Assembly (NCBI GenBank): GCA_008828725.1
Contig: MEHQ01003819.1
Location: 82,463-146,462, forward strand
DNA: 64,000 nucleotides
Origin: Saccharina japonica
Lineage: Eukaryota; Sar; Phaeophyceae; Laminariales; Laminariaceae
Direction of reading: 5' to 3'
Shown here: in pieces, positions 63,791 through 64,000 of the stretch
Numbering within the stretch: position 1 is the stretch's first letter
How the letters are laid out: each line of letters begins with the position of its first letter
Program-made: the position numbers and the translations under genes
The notes under the pieces: generated by a model
Seen by the model: only the letters and a program-made list of their open reading frames with translations
Told to the model about the DNA's origin: nothing
Databases searched by the model: none

Positions 63791-64000
63791 TTATTGTACT
63801 AATACGGCAATGTCACGTATCATACATTTCAGGAATATCACATCAGACTTTGATACGAGTAAATCCCACACTCCTCCGATTCCTTCCGCGTCCGCCTCGG
63901 TCACCTCTCCCGCTATGCCGAACACCCCCATCGCCCCGACCTCCGTCGGCAGCAACGAGGGCGTGTCCCGTCCCGCCCCTCTGCTCCTCCTCCCTCGACA
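63791..64000 (-). CDS. Partial open frame at the right edge
   Basis: The minus-strand frame is open from the window edge to TAA at 63791-63793 (70 codons, 5' end missing). The middle reads VGAMGVFGIAGEVTEADAEG and then GGVWDLL, which looks protein-like. The plus strand after an acceptor-like TTTCAG at 63830 is also open and Ser/Thr/Pro-rich, so the strand is uncertain. No family recognised. Confidence 0.25.
   Translation of the reverse strand, partial: CRGRRSRGAGRDTPSLLPTEVGAMGVFGIAGEVTEADAEGIGGVWDLLVSKSDVIFLKCMIRDIAVLVQ

Overview
This is eukaryotic nuclear DNA, most like a brown alga of the Ectocarpus type. The organism call is an inference. It rests on a secreted protein built from Notch/LNR modules that is split by long GT-AG introns, TTAGGG-type interstitial repeats, a DIRS/Ngaro-class tyrosine-recombinase retrotransposon, tRNA-derived SINEs and an assembly gap of 790 N. 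There are no operons, bacterial promoters or CRISPR arrays. Genes are sparse and most of the window is transposable-element debris.

Layout. 1-6673: the 3' part of a Ngaro-like element (gag, reverse transcriptase/RNase H, tyrosine recombinase) ending in a 258-bp direct-repeat pair, broken by in-frame stops. 7030-7304: a palindromic element. 10722-13159: two zinc-finger genes with glycine-rich tracts, a RanBP2-type finger protein and a 510-residue protein with a GATA-like finger. 13160-13977: an 11-bp CCATGG minisatellite abutting the second gene. 14-26 kb: SINEs, foldback elements, a minisatellite made of a 14-bp palindrome, Stowaway-like MITEs, telomere-like repeats and a degenerate satellite. 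27384-34348: a four-exon gene for a secreted protein with three LNR modules; its introns carry MITEs and a pyrimidine minisatellite with the gap. 36-50 kb: many copies of short inverted-repeat transposons (called A, B, C and E here), often nested inside one another. 44-61 kb: 5'-truncated copies of a LINE whose 3' end carries an (AC)n tail, plus a second, (AAC)n-tailed retroposon present as a large inverted pair at 57.5-60.6 kb. 61-64 kb: mostly unassigned, with weak signs of two exons near the right edge.

How the pieces relate. No metabolic pathway is visible. The informative biology is transposon ecology. Several elements interrupt other repeats whose uninterrupted sisters lie in the same window, so target sites can be read directly (TTAA, TTA and TA duplications). 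The LINE and the (AAC)n retroposon share the last part of their 3' ends, which suggests one reverse transcriptase mobilises both. The host genes with real support are the LNR protein, the GATA-like protein and the RanBP2-finger protein. Family names A, B, C, E, LINE-D and retroposon-2 are labels of convenience. Identities were judged by eye, without alignment software.
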